A stretch of 64,000 nt of DNA from Pogona vitticeps (Eukaryota > Chordata > Lepidosauria > Squamata > Agamidae). The stretch covers positions 100,102,501-100,166,500 of the forward strand of contig NC_135785.1 of assembly GCF_051106095.1 (NCBI RefSeq), written 5' to 3'. Numbering within the stretch: position 1 is the first letter of the stretch; the number at the start of each line of letters is the position of its first letter. Below are positions 11,374 to 23,273 of this stretch, piece by piece. The position numbers and the translations under genes are program-made. The notes beneath the pieces were generated by a model. That model did no database searches, was not told where the DNA came from, and saw only the letters and a program-made list of their open reading frames with translations.

Positions 11374-13044
11374 ATCAAGATTCTGGCCACTAGTTCCTCA
11401 CTCCAACTTGCCATAAGCCAAAATTTTATCGGCAAAAAGAATGCAGATTACTCAGAGGTATTTCCCTTATTGCTTGCCATCTGTTGTGCAACTGCTTCTC
11501 TGAACTGAGGAAGCTGATGAGTATGAAAGTCAGGCAGTAGCTCAGGTAGGTTTGATTATACAATTATGTGCTTTCATGGTGCAAGACCAACAGCGTTTTG
11601 GCCACAGTGCAGTGAAATTCTACTTTGAAGTCCCAAGATCAAACATTTGGGACAGTCCTGCTCTAGGACCTTCTGAAGCAGCATTGCTTGAGCACAGCAC
11701 GTGGCCAGCTAACAGTGCCCTCTTCTGACATGCTGCCGCCATGGCATACAAATAAAGTGGGTCCAGCAGTCCATGAGAACCTGGATAGCAAAACCCCCAA
11801 ATGCCTTGTAAGATCTTTTATATCTGAGTGTTTTAATTTAAGCACATCTGTTCTGTTGATCGTACAAATAAAATTTAATTTAACTTAAGCTGGAATTGAT
11901 TTTTCAGAACATAGCTCCCCTGCCAAAATAGAGGTCTGTTTTTATGAATGCAGCCAACTGCTTTATTTAGCCCTTTCTACCATGCTTCTCTTTGTACATA
12001 CACACAAAGGATTATTAACACATCTCATAATTATATACATGCAACACTAAAACAGCCCTAGAATTTCAGAAAGTAGTATCCTGAAACAGTGGGAGATTAA
12101 AATAAGTTTAAAAGTAGGGATAAAAAAATATTGAGCCACACTGAAATTTCGACATATTACAGAAACCCTAAGCAACAGTATACCTAAAGTTTAGAAGAGA
12201 GGGTGCTGAGCACTGTGGTTCACATTAACCTCCACAAATCTGTGGCCTACTGGGGCAGCAGCAATGTACGGTAATCATATGGTCAGTGGTACCACCAGGA
12301 CTCTAGGGCAGAGGTCTGGGAACCCTAGGCAGAAGTTACAGACTTGTGCCAAACACTCTAGGGCTGGCTTGCATACACGACTATCTAATCCTTGCCAACA
12401 AGGGAGTGCAAACCTCCCAGTGCTGTCAGAATCCAGTTCACAAGCACGGAAATCAGAATCAGAAGAGAATGGCTTTCCCATTGGCATGCGAGCAGCTTCC
12501 AGTAGAAGGAAGGTTTGAGCTAGCATTTTCCTCCTCAGATGTTTTGGGCCACACTGGTTATTCAACTACAGGGACAATCTTGACTGTTTTTAAGCCAGTC
12601 TCCAGTAGTGTTTGCACTAGTTGGGAGCAAACCCTATGGTTTTCTTCTTGTTGTTTAATCCTATTAGTGAGCATGCTCATTGCTTGCATGTGTGTATAGG
12701 GTTGCAATCCTTTACTTACTCATCTGAGGGGTAAGTCCTATTGAAATTGACTCACCTGCAAGTAGGCCTGTATATCACTCCTTTGAGTTCGTTAAACCTA
12801 CAGCAGGCTTTCACAAGTTTCTCTAATATTATACTGCCCTCTATAGGTTATACTTAATTATCTACTTACAATTTCCAAAGGGTGAATTTTGTTACAACTG
12901 AAACAAACTATACAGTCCTTGTTCACTTTAATGATTAACAGAGTTATTATGTCATGAACATTTGCAAACTGTAGTACATTTCAGCAGAGACATGATGTGT
13001 TATCCAGAATTACAAATACATATACAGTACATACAGCTGGTACT
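11374..13044. other. No gene recognised; weak MITE-like piece near 12695
   Basis: Non-coding. Near 12695-12780 the words GGGTTGCAATCCT and AAGTAGGCC resemble a common squamate MITE (GCAATCCT...AAGTCCYATTGAA). Too diverged to bound. Confidence 0.3.
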
Positions 13045-13155
13045 GTTCAGTTGGTTGAAGGACTTCAGCATGGAGCCAAGGACTAGGAATTTGAATCCCC
13101 CAAATGCCACCTGAGTTGGGCCAGCTGAGATCACTGGTGTGTGTGGCTGATAGGG
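13045..13155 (+). repeat. tRNA-derived SINE fragment
   Basis: CAGTTGGTTGAAGGACTTCA resembles a pol III A-box region and GGAATTTGAATCCCCC a B-box, at the right spacing. Only the tRNA-like head and a little body remain. Confidence 0.5.
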
Positions 13156-13273
13156 TTATGTGCTCCTCTCCTTCTGAAGCTTCAGCCAAGCTGTGCTGCC
13201 TCAAAATGCCACAAGAAGGAGGAACTGCTAGACCACTTCTGAGTATTTTACAGAAAATCATATGAGAGTTAAA

Positions 13274-13325
13274 GGCCTGGCATGCTCTGGTCCATGGGGA
13301 CACGCCTAAACGACTAAACAACAAA
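13274..13325 (+). mobile_element. BovB LINE extreme 3' end
   Basis: GGCCTGGCATGCTCTGGTCC to CGACTAAACAACAA repeats the last 50 or so bases of the BovB copies at 11373 and 15483. Confidence 0.7.
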
Positions 13326-14769
13326 GTAAGTTGGGTCCAACATGACAATACATAATTAATATACAGTACACATGGTTGAGGAGGGATTATAGACAATTAA
13401 GTCAGAGGAAAAGTAAATGGAGTACTGAGAGAGAGAGAATAACATTACTAACATCGGCATGCAAGCAAAATAATTGCTGAGAACACGAACATCTTGGCAC
13501 TAAATGGGGCAAAATGTTTACTATATCCTGAATACTGGAAGGCACTGGGGAGATTGTCCCAAACCCAAGGATCAGTCTTTATGCAGGGGGTTAGGCAACC
13601 ACTGGAACTATTGTGGTTTGGATCTGAAACCACTACCACTTACTGTGGTTTAGGGATGGGATTTTCAGATTTATTGCAGTACATACCCTGGTTTACATGC
13701 ACCTTACAGACACCTGTAAGTGGCTTACGTGGAACAAAATGCTGAAACTGGAAGGCTTTGAGGCTGATCTAGGCTTAGCTTCCTGCTCAGAAAGAAGGCT
13801 CCCAGCTAGCACTGGGTCAAGAATAGGAAAATTGAGTAGTGCTAGGCCTAGCTCAGCCTCAAAACCTTCCAGTTTATACCTTTTCTTTCAGCTGATCACA
13901 TTTATATGTCTGTATGGTGTAAATCAGGCAGAACTACCAGAATGGGGAATTATAGCATTTATAGTCCCTGAGATCTAAAAATTCCATCCCTGATAGTAAT
14001 AATTGATACAGTATTTGGTTGTATTCAGTCACATTGTAAGTCTGAGAATAATCCTTCACAGAACCATAGATATGATCATAACCATATTATATGTGCAAGT
14101 ACTCAAATCAGGAGATGCACATAATCATATGAGATCTGCCTATTTGTTAATCTATCTCGAGTCCTACTGACAAGCCTACTTCATACCAAGCAATGCAGAA
14201 GTTAAATTCAGGGGTCAAAACCACAAAAGTTACATTCAGAATTGTAGAAAAGTTTCAGCCTTGCAGTTAGACAGGAGAGCAATATTGTGCACAAAAGGCA
14301 TAGAAATAAAAGGTGTTTGAGCTATTACTAGAACAAGGGATATAAATAGTGATGCAGTAAAATCTATTGATTGATGCAGACAGGGTGGTCAGGAAGTTAT
14401 CAGAATAAATAGGAGAATTGCACATGCAGAAAAACATGATTGGTTAAGGAATATCACCTGACTAAAACAGGCAGTCCAATACTGATGTGCATAAAATTAT
14501 TAGGAGAACCTTTGGAGGGATATATCTCCCATTGCTAGTCTTTGTGACACTCTCAATCCTCTCTTGGGACCATCTAGTCAGACACCCAGTGTCTTCCATT
14601 TACTTTTCCCCTCACCCATTTGGGACCCCTGGACCTGCCTGTCCATCGGTATGTATTTTAAGAGCAACAGTCCATCAGACATTTCACAACTAAATACTAG
14701 AAAAACTTATTTTGCTTCCATAACCCTTACCGTACAATTGCACTCATTTCACATGCTAGCAAGGTTATG
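13326..14769. other. No gene recognised
   Basis: Non-coding. A roughly 30-bp word CATCAGACATTTCACAAC-TAAATACTAG near 14677 recurs in diverged form near 18665 (CCAGACATTCCACAGC-TAAGTACCAG), suggesting an unnamed dispersed repeat. Confidence 0.35.
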
Positions 14770-15483
14770 CTCAAAATCCTCCAAGGTAGGCTTCAGCAGT
14801 ATGTGGACCGAGAACTCCCAGAAGTACAAGCTGGATTCCGAAGGGGCAGAGGAACTAGAGGCCAAATTGCTAACTTGCGCTGGATTATGGAGAAAGCCAG
14901 AGCCATGATCACTGCAGATGGAGACAGCAGCCACAAAATTAAAAGACGCCTGCTTCTTGGGAGGAAAACAATGACAAATCTTGACAGCATCTTAAAAAGC
15001 AGAGACATCACATTGCCAACAAAAGTCCGAATAGTCAAAGCTATGGTTTTTCCTGTTGTGATGTATGGAAGTGAGAGCTGGACCATAAAGAAAGCAGACC
15101 GCCGAAGAATTGATGCCTTTGAATTGTGGTGCTGGAGGAGGCTCTTGAGAATCCCCTGGACTGCAAGGAGAACAAACCTATCAGTTCTAAAGGAAATCAA
15201 CCCTGAGTGCTCACTGGAAGGACAGATCCTGAAGCTGAGGCTCCAGTACTTTGGCCACCTCATGAGAAGAAAAGAGTCCTTGGAAAAAACATTGATGTTA
15301 GGAAGGTGTGACGGCAAGAGGAGAAGGGGACGACCGAGGATGAGATGGTTGGACAGTGTCTGCGAAGCAACCAACATGAATTTGACACAACTCCAGGAGG
15401 CAGTGGAAGATAGGAGGGCCTGGCATGCTCTGGTCCATGGGGTCACGAAGAGTCGGACACAACTAAACGACTAAACACACACA
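14770..15483 (+). mobile_element. BovB (RTE) LINE with in-frame loss of the RT core
   Basis: The frame 14767-15474 is open for 235 codons. It begins with LQQYVDRELPEVQAGFRRG and IANLRWIMEKAR (N-terminal RT) and then jumps to ITADGDSSHKIKRRLL and TLPTKVRIVKAMVFPVVMYG (thumb side). The palm with the FADD motif is missing, yet the frame continues through WCWRRLLRIPWTARR and RRRGRPRMRWLDSV to VHGVTKSRTQLND and a stop. The tail is CTAAACGACTAAACACACAC. The protein agrees closely with ruminant BovB as I remember it. It is non-autonomous and cannot make RT. Confidence 0.9.
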
Positions 15484-15789
15484 CACAACCCTTATTGAAT
15501 TACTTTTGGAACTGAGATAGTAAGTTTATTGTGAACCTTGGATACAGCTTTACATTCTCAAGTAAACACAGACGTGATACTAGGGAAACTCTAGCAATAG
15601 TACTTCATCATGTATTATCACATTTCCCCCCCCACCAATAATCATAATAGGATCACACCCCTTTAATTAACCTAAAATTAAGACTAATTATTATGCTTGC
15701 ATCAGTTGTACAACATCACACCTTTATAACCATTCTGCATAAAATTCTTAACGTTAACTTCCCTGAAAAACACTAACAATCAGATTGGC

Positions 15790-15904
15790 TGAAATCCTGT
15801 TGCTTTGTGTAGAATGTTGCAACTAGTGTAGGCCTATTAAATCAATGGAACTTAAGTGGGCCTACTCTAGCTGTAATGCATTATATTAAGCAACAGGATT
15901 TCAG
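15790..15904. mobile_element. Small MITE with GAAATCCTGTTGCTT inverted ends
   Basis: The left end TGAAATCCTGTTGCTTTGTG pairs with the right end AAGCAACAGGATTTCA. The body has TATTAAATCAATGGAACTTA. A larger relative with the same ends is at 43824-44080. Confidence 0.7.
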
Positions 15905-17699
15905 ACTTTAGATTGCAGTTCCCTGTTCACCCAAATGTTATCTATGTCCATTCAGAAAAAGATATATAAAGGAAGAGGGAAAAAACCGAGTAGAGTAATT
16001 CTTCTTCCAGCCAATCTTGGATTTTTAGACTGTTCTTTTGAGCATGCTCAGATAAACAGGAAACACAGTGCCATTTCCAGAGACTGAACACATGCTTCTT
16101 GTTGAACAGCAGTAGGTGTACGTACACATGCTTGGAAAAGCAAAACAAATAGTAATTATTTAATGCTTTATCACTGAAGCAGCACCAGCCAGAGTATGTG
16201 TTTGAGACTGATTGGTTCCGGTTTGTTCATTAATACAATCAGTCCTGAGATCTATGTTTGTGTGTGTGTGTGAATGAGATAAAGAAGGCAGTGGATGGGA
16301 GCAGTTGAGAGAGAGAGAGAGGTTGGCTGGTGGAGCAACAGCCTCAAGCCAGCCAATCCAGGACCTTCAACAGCAGAGACCGCAAGAGGCACAATCAGCT
16401 GGAAAGAGGATTGCATTTCAAAATAAGGCTCTTTGTGTTGCCCCTGGGTTCTGTAACTTTTCCTGCATTTTCCTTCCTGTGGCTATACTCTGTAAAAGCT
16501 ATCTAACCCTGTAGAGTCTCTCTTATTGATATGCACTGGATTCTACTAAAATCTGGGCAGGTTTGAGCTCCTTCCACCTGCTTGGAAAGCCAAGTGGTCT
16601 CCCCCCCCCCCCCAAGGCTAACAGAACTGCAGCTGAGCCTCTTTTATAGCTCCATTGAAGCTTTGGACTTCAGGCTGTTGTCCAAATAGCATATTTCTAT
16701 GGAAAATACCCCGAATGGGTGAAAGAGGGGGAAATAGGGCTCACTGGCTGATAGGTCCAAAGGCATGATTTACAATACATGTGCTTTATGGAAGCGGCTG
16801 CAACGGTGGGCTTCCTTTTTCCTTTCAGCACCATCATAGATCACTATCAAAAAGCCTGAAAAGTGCTGAGCACTCACATGTATCCTTTGGAAATCTGGCA
16901 GTTTTCTGGCTTTGGCAAAGCGCTATGATGTGTGTCATCTTCATACAAATTCCATAGAGAAAGGGGCAGAAAATGAAAGAAACTATTTTCCTGCCCCATT
17001 AAAAATTGGAGGACTTCCCTTCCACAGGAACCATATTCCCCATCTTTCTGAAACTTTGGAAGTCTGTTACTTATGTCCAACCCTGTGCTGTAATTTTCAG
17101 AGTAATGGTCCAAAAAGAACAGAGGAGGTTAAACATCTGATTTTTGGATTCCTTTCAGTTGCAAAGCTGCTCTTGTAAAAACTGCTTTTACCTGTTCATC
17201 CAAAATGCAGAAGCCGTGGTGCCCCCATAATAAACAACTATGCCTCCAGCTTTCTTCCAATAGATAAATGCTATTGGCAACTGCCTTAAAGACACCCCAC
17301 AAACCTTAAAGACACATAGCACAAAATCTCTTAATCTATTTATCTGCAGCTTGACAGGCATAATCCATCTTTTTGTGGTCTTATGAAGACAAATGGTTTT
17401 GATATGGAATACACAAGTTATAGCCCTTGGTGTAATGTATATTCTATTGTAGATAGTGAGAGAACTGAGGACTCAGTCAGATGTAGGTGTTCAAGCACAT
17501 TCCTGCTTTTTGTTCAGTGTGCTTCAAGTAAATCTTATTCTTTCTCCCCTCAGTTAACCTGCTCTCTAGGTAGTAGTTGTGTGTGGGTTTTTTAAAAAAA
17601 GAAAAGATGGTAGGGCTTGCTACATCTCTTCTGTTCAGTTAAAAAAGCTTATCCAGGCTGTGTCACACTCTGAAGTCTCACCTGAGCATCTTGTAATTT
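15905..17699. other. No gene recognised
   Basis: Non-coding. It includes a GT run (16258), a GA run (16307-16320) and a C run (16600-16613). No supported element. Confidence 0.4.
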
Positions 17700-17840
17700 T
17701 TGAAGAGGTAGCCATGTTATTCTATGCTAGCGTATCAGGCACAAATAAAAGATAAAGAGAAAAATGTTGTGGCACCTGTCCACAAAAGCTCACATTAAAA
17801 CATAGCAGTTAGTCTTTAAGGTGCCACAACATTTTTGTTT
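17700..17840 (+). repeat. Ancient interspersed repeat (SINE-like, GTGGCACC family)
   Basis: GAGGTAGCCATGTTATTCTA, TTGTGGCACCTGTCC, CAAAAGCTCAC and AAGGTGCCACAACA are words of a repeat common in turtles, crocodiles and squamates. The order here is rearranged: GGCACC occurs once in each orientation. Confidence 0.4.
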
Positions 17841-17929
17841 TTGTATATTTATTTTGTTTTTGCGTGAATATCTTGGACTTTGAAAAAATTGTTTGCCTTA
17901 CTCCTTTCAGCTCTGTAAAAACACATATT

Positions 17930-18475
17930 AAAATTTACCTGTATTTCTCTTTCTGTTTAAAGAAAAGAAAAAATTTAAGGGCCCCATGGATCTCACCTTT
18001 TTTTTTAATGCATATCCAGAGTTACCTGGCGGTGCCAACCTGTCTCTTTAAAAAGGTTTATTAATAATTACTTGAGCATCTGAAGTTTTGTTTAAATGTT
18101 TACTAAAGCTATTTGTTGTAATTAGTTTTTTAAAACTTTATTAAGGTTTACCTTGTTCTCTGTTTTTTTAAAAAAGTTTTTGCAGTGATGCTTATCTAGC
18201 TAGTTTATGTTTCTCAAGAAAAATTGGTTACTAAAGCTTATCTGGTTCTGTTATCTGTTAAAAATGTTTGCTAAAGTGTGCCTCTCTCTTTTGTACTTTG
18301 TAAAAAAAAAAGGGGGGGGGAAGCATTAAGACAGCCCGGCCCTGTTATTCTCTGGAAGAAAAATTTTTATTAAGATATATCTAACTTTGTTGTGCTCTGG
18401 GGAAAAAAAACTCCTCTTATCAAGGCTTACCTCAATCCTTTGTTCTCTGTAAAAAATATATATATTTTCTTATTA
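17930..18475 (+). repeat. Diverged T-rich tandem array
   Basis: About seven imperfect units of roughly 40-60 bases share the plan CTTA(C/T)CT...TTCTCTGTT-AAAAA-GTTT-TAAAG, for example near 18018, 18146, 18190, 18237, 18276 and 18427. Units differ by many substitutions and length changes, so the array is old. Confidence 0.45.
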
Positions 18476-19916
18476 CAATTCCTATAGTCTTTAGGGCTCT
18501 GGTTGTAAAGCATTCACAAGTTTCCTGCTCCTGAAAGCCAGAGTAGAGTAATTCTCTCTTCCCACTCATTCTGAAACATTAGCTATGGAGATTTAAGAGC
18601 ATTTGGGGGTTGATTTAATTCTCCTTTTAGAAGCTACATTGGTGTTTTAGGACCAAACTCTCACCAGACATTCCACAGCTAAGTACCAGTAAGTGCATTT
18701 TCTCTCCTATATCTCTTGTATTCTTGTTTATCCTCTGCCTCCCATCAGTGCCAGAAATTAGCAAGCTTCTTGCCATTTAAACTCTGTCAAGACCGCATAG
18801 AGATGATACCAAGGAAACAATCATAACATAATATGTTCTCTGAACATGTAAAACCTCACTCTCCAGGGACTGTATTTTTTCCACCAAATTCCTTTGTGCT
18901 TGCCTGATCAGTAGTATTCAGTCTTGTGAAGTTCCTTGTCCCCGTGTTGCACCTGGAGGTAGAGCTCAGTCACAACCCCGCAGAGCCACCCAGCGGTGCT
19001 TCCGCCAGTGGCAACCAACTTCCGAGTTTCAAAGAACAATGTTAGCGCTTGCATTCTCCTTCACAATGAGCTGGGCTGGCTTAGAACCTCATCGTCATGG
19101 CAGCCAAAGACTCACCTTGGAATCTAGAGTGAGCAACTGCCATTGGAGTGTCAACTGCCATTTTCTGAACTGATACCCAGAAAGTGGCTTTCATGAGGTT
19201 CAATAGAAGTTGTGGGGCACAAGAGGCAGAGCTGCCAAGCTGTTTTACTCACTCTGCTTTTGTGTCCTTACTGATAGACACAGAGAAATCAAACAGATGA
19301 TTTTGCTGATGGAAAAGTAGTTGGTTTGAAAGCAAACATCCAAAAGAAAGTCAGCCATTGAGCTTGAATGTGAGTACTGTCTGATATCTTGCACCCTCAC
19401 AGGATGCCTTCTGAGATATTTTGAGCTGAGAGGAACCTTTCTGAACTAGGGTTGCTGTCAGTCAACAGAGGCAATTGTTTACTTTTTACTTCAGATTCTT
19501 TCCCCCCGTGTTTTTATTTTCAGTCAGTGCTCAGTTAGTTGTTGAGATTTTGATATGAAAATGTATTAAATATTAATGTTGTATAGTTAAATGTAAAATG
19601 GCTGATTTTACCTGAGTCACTGTACTGATTGTGGGTATCAAGGATTAAGGCTTAATGTTGTACAGCTGTGGTATATGATTACACTTTGTGAAGTAATGTA
19701 TTTTCTGATCGGTCACAGAACTGCACATAAGTCATGTGTAAAATAAACGTCTTTATCTGCTGTTCAGTCAGATCACTTTTTTCCTATGCTGTGTGTTGCT
19801 TCATGTCATGTTATGCTGCCAGAGGAATGTCTATTTTCTATGTATATATGTATATAGACTAAGTTGTTGGTTTTACTCTTTCAGTGTCATAGTGTAATAA
19901 GTATCTCTGCTAACTG
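18476..19916. other. No gene recognised
   Basis: Non-coding. A moderately GC-rich patch near 18940-19080 does not form a convincing exon. Confidence 0.4.
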
Positions 19917-20285
19917 TTGCCGTCTGGCAGAAGATATAGAAAAATTAGGACTCGGACCACACGTTTTCTGAATAGTTTTTATCCCAAAGCTATAATTGCA
20001 CTTAATAATGAGCTTAAAGACCACCAGTAGTGAATAGTTAGTTGGACTGTGTTACTTGGCCTGCGGTGTAGATGTTTGTATTTTTACTGGGGACTTTTAG
20101 TGCGTGGGGAGTGTTGGGGGATTTTTTAGTGGGTGGGGAGTGTTTGTGCATGTGTGTGCATGTGTCTGGTCTCTGGGTGTCTGTGAATTTCATTGTATAT
20201 ACTGTATATATACTTAAAATGACAATAAACAAACAAACAAACAAACAAACAAACAAATAAATAAATAAATAAATAAATAAATAAC
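19917..20285 (+). mobile_element. LINE 3' end (Rex1/CR1-like) with AAAC/AAAT tail
   Basis: The remnant frame reads LPSGRRYRKIRTRTTRF and NSFYPKAIIALNNELK, the C-terminal LPSGRR...NSFxP signature of CR1-superfamily/Rex-type LINEs. A 3' UTR with TGAATTTCATTGTATA and AATGACAATAAAC follows, then (ACAA)n and (AAAT)n to 20285. 5' truncated. Confidence 0.6.
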
Positions 20286-20411
20286 CACTATCTTCTTACT
20301 CTGCTGATGTTATGAGAATACACGTTATAATCAAAATTCTCAACAATAATGTCTTAGGTATGGAGTCAGAATAGAGTGTTCTGTCAGCAGTGTAACCAGT
20401 TGGTTAGTTAA

Positions 20412-21202
20412 TACCATGTTTCCCTGAAAATAAGACAGGGTCTTATATTAATTTTTCATCCAAAAAACACATTAGGGCTTATTTTCAGGAGATATTTTAT
20501 TTTATTTTATTTTTTTCAAATAAGGTCATGTCATCATCTTCGGGTTGCGGCACAATGGTGGAAGGCATGGTTTCACTTAACTGGGGCTTATTTTCAGGGT
20601 AGGGCTTATATTATGAGCATCCTGGGGGAAAATCATAGTAGGGCTTTATGATGATTGCCCCACATCACTCCTGCCATTCATAGTCATGATCTAATTTGCA
20701 TGAGCCTATGAGAGGATTGGAGGGGCGGAGTCAGAGGATATATGAAGGTTTGGCAGGAGGAGAGAGAGTCAGACAGTCAGAGAGAGATACAGATAGGGAG
20801 AGAGATAGAATGATAAGAGACTGGTTCGTCAGGGAGAGAAGGAACAGATACTAATAGAGATAAAGCTGGTTAAGATAAATAGATAGAGAAGGTGGTAATT
20901 ATATGGCAAGAGAAAAGTATGTATTGAGAGACCTGTTCATGATTTGCTTGTGTATAATGTTCATTTGAAGAACTTCTGTAATTATTAAATTGGCTTCACT
21001 TCAATAAATAAGTTCTGTTTGCATTCACTAGACAAGTGTTTTGACAAATTTCATTTATATGGATTATATAGGTAATCCATTGGTGCCAGTGAGAAGAAAA
21101 CACGACTGGAGCCTTTGTGAGGACACAACATATACGTGCCACAAAGGGTGAATGTCACAAGCTTCTTTTCAGGTTAAGTCTTACTTTGGGGGAAATAGGG
21201 TA
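20412..21202. mobile_element. MITE (TTTCCC...ATAAGAC type), split by a solo LTR
   Basis: The left part CATGTTTCCCTGAAAATAAG through GTTTCACTTAACTGGGGC parallels the copy at 9713-10005 over most of its length. Its right end resumes after 21160 with CTTTTCAGGTTAAGTCTTAC and GGGGAAATAGGGTA. The break is filled by the LTR at 20647-21159. Confidence 0.7.
20647..21159 (+). repeat. Solo LTR (fossil) inserted in a MITE
   Basis: The segment separates two halves of a MITE. It contains GAGGGGCGGAGTCAGAGG, a TATA-like ATATATGAAGG, GA-rich AGTCAGACAGTCAGAG and AATAAA. It ends GGGTGAATGTCACA like the LTR at 55976-56401. GCTT flanks it on both sides. No internal coding region. Younger than the host MITE. 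Confidence 0.5.
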
Positions 21203-22305
21203 CAGTAATTAAGTAAAATAAGCAGTTAAGCTCAGCAATGTAACATAAGCGTTTCCAAAATAAGATGTTTGTTTTTATATAAGAAGAAATGCAAATACAC
21301 TGAAACATGTTCATTCTTATTCATTGCCATGGTCTCTGAGAGAATGTATTGAAACAAATAAGTGACAGTTGATGTAAATTAACAAGTTAGTGGTTGTCTA
21401 ATAAAGGGAGACTGTATTTTCAATCTGCCCTATAGGTTCGTACCAGAACCCTTTTTATCTGCTACATAATAAGAGGAAGTTTGTTAATTTTTTTAATTTA
21501 GGCCATACTCATTTTTTCCTCACACCAGACTATGCCAACCCTAGCAAATACACTCATACAAGAGGAAATAGAGAAAGAGAGACATAATGCAAGGTCTTTA
21601 GTCATGTCTGCTTCCTAGTGATTCATTAATAAAATCTGGCCTACTAAGAGACACTCAGGCTACTAGCCAATAAAAGAAGTTTAAACAAATTGTTTTGTAT
21701 CGGAGGTTCTGTCCACTGACTAAATGTGTGTCACTGTTCCTCTGTTAAGCTACGGAGTGGGGAGTCTTTTGAATTTAGATAGTTTGATGGAACAGAATAA
21801 ATGTGCTCTGGGAACAAAATGATTCTGAGCTTAACTATCCCAGGAGTGTGAGATTTTCCCAGAATAAATGAGATGTGTAAGGCTCTCCATAGACCTATAA
21901 ATGTATGTAATGCATATATACTTGTGGGGAAATACCGTAATCCATGTTGCATGGATGGAGACAGCTGTCCTCACAAAAGGGCTGCTGGAATTGAGTTCAT
22001 TATTTAGGGTAGAACCAAATGTTATCTGAGCACCAAACCTTGTTTGCTGACATAACAGGAAAGAGCGTGTAGGGAAAGGGCACCTTGAAAGAAGAGAGTT
22101 GACCACTCCTGCTCTTCTCATCTACAGTAATGCCCCCTTTCCATCTAGGGAGACTCATTTCTGCTTTCAGAGCCTGGCTGAGGAGAACATCCTTAAAAAT
22201 CATCCATCCAAAGAGTGGAGAGGATTTGCAGAAAAGAAGCTGCGGGAACATAGAAAACTTTGGGATGGATGGTACGAAAAGCTGCAACACACGGGGCAAC
22301 TGGGT
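21203..22305. other. No gene recognised
   Basis: AT-rich non-coding sequence. Confidence 0.4.
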
Positions 22306-22505
22306 TTGAGAGCTAGTGGTGTATTATGTTCAGAGAGCTGGAGTAGGCGATCTAGGTTTTAGCCCTAACCGAGTGACCCTGGACCAGTTGTTTTCTCTCA
22401 GTTTGACGAACCTGACAGGTTTATTGTGAGGATAAAGTGCGAAGAAGAGTCATGTATGTTGCCTTTAGTTCTGTGAAGGAAAGGTGGGATAGAGATAGAA
22501 TAAAC
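22306..22505 (+). repeat. tRNA-derived SINE (squamate type)
   Basis: CTAGGTTTTAGCCC (degenerate B-box), GAGTGACCCTGGACCAGTTG, GTTTATTGTGAGGATAAA and GAAAGGTGGGATAGAGATAG follow the order of a common reptile SINE (tRNA head, central GACC-TGG-CCAGT box, GGCGGGATA tail), ending in an AATAAAC run. Moderately diverged. Confidence 0.6.
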
Positions 22506-23273
22506 AAATATATTTATTTGAGGTTACCCAGAGATTATTGTGTGAGTGTACGTCTTTTTATTTATTCACAAGTAATTATCCTCTGGAGTTCTCTCTCGTT
22601 TATGCAGGTTCCTAGGGATTTAGTAGAATGAAACATATTTTGTTCTGAAGGAGACAGCATCCCAAATGTGGAGATATACGATGTGAAGAATTTCTAAACT
22701 TTAGCTGGGGAGGACATATAATAATTAGGACCTCATTCAGTTTACTGGTTGAGCTTAATTTTGACAGGTATCATAGGTTGTTACAGCACTATGGATTTGT
22801 GAAAATGAGTGGAAAACTATCCTGTTTATGCTGTGTAAAATTTCAGAAAATGCCCATGTTTTCCAGAACAAAATACAGGGGGAAATGTGTGTTTTTTTCC
22901 TGGAAAAAAATACAGAGGGGGAAATTGTCCCCCCCCCCGGGAAAAATTGTATATATGTAAAGTTGTCAAGACTGGATTAGAATGGAATGGAAACTTCCAT
23001 TTTCCCAAGGCAAAAATTCCCTCCCCCAAGGAAAAAATCAAAATTTTCTGAAATTTTACATCTCTAATGTTGAGTTTAATTTGATTTTGTTTAGAGAGCA
23101 CGCATGTTGTCAAGGTCTCTTTCTGAGGGTCCTTAGCTGAACCAAACAACCAAAAACTTAACCTCTTGCTGTATACCTGTAGATTGAGGGAATGGGCAGA
23201 TTCATTGATGTGCTTTGGCTGTGCCAACGTGACAAAAAATAACCTACCAAATTATCTGAAGATTCTTCAGTTA
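22506..23273. other. No gene recognised; repeated GGAAAA-word palindromic stretch
   Basis: From 22790 to 23060 the words TTTCAGAAAATGCCC, GGGGGAAAT and, in reverse, TTTTCCC...AAATTTTC recur. This is probably a diverged fold-back repeat; I cannot bound it. Confidence 0.3.

Noticed and set aside
14793-15446. 217-codon minus frame
   Set aside because: Antisense shadow of the BovB frame.
18940-19150. GC-richer patch considered as an exon or promoter
   Set aside because: No CpG clustering, no open frame with splice sites, no recognisable motif.
22437-23227. Short frames near the repeated GGAAAA words
   Set aside because: No protein-like composition; a decayed repeat is more likely.
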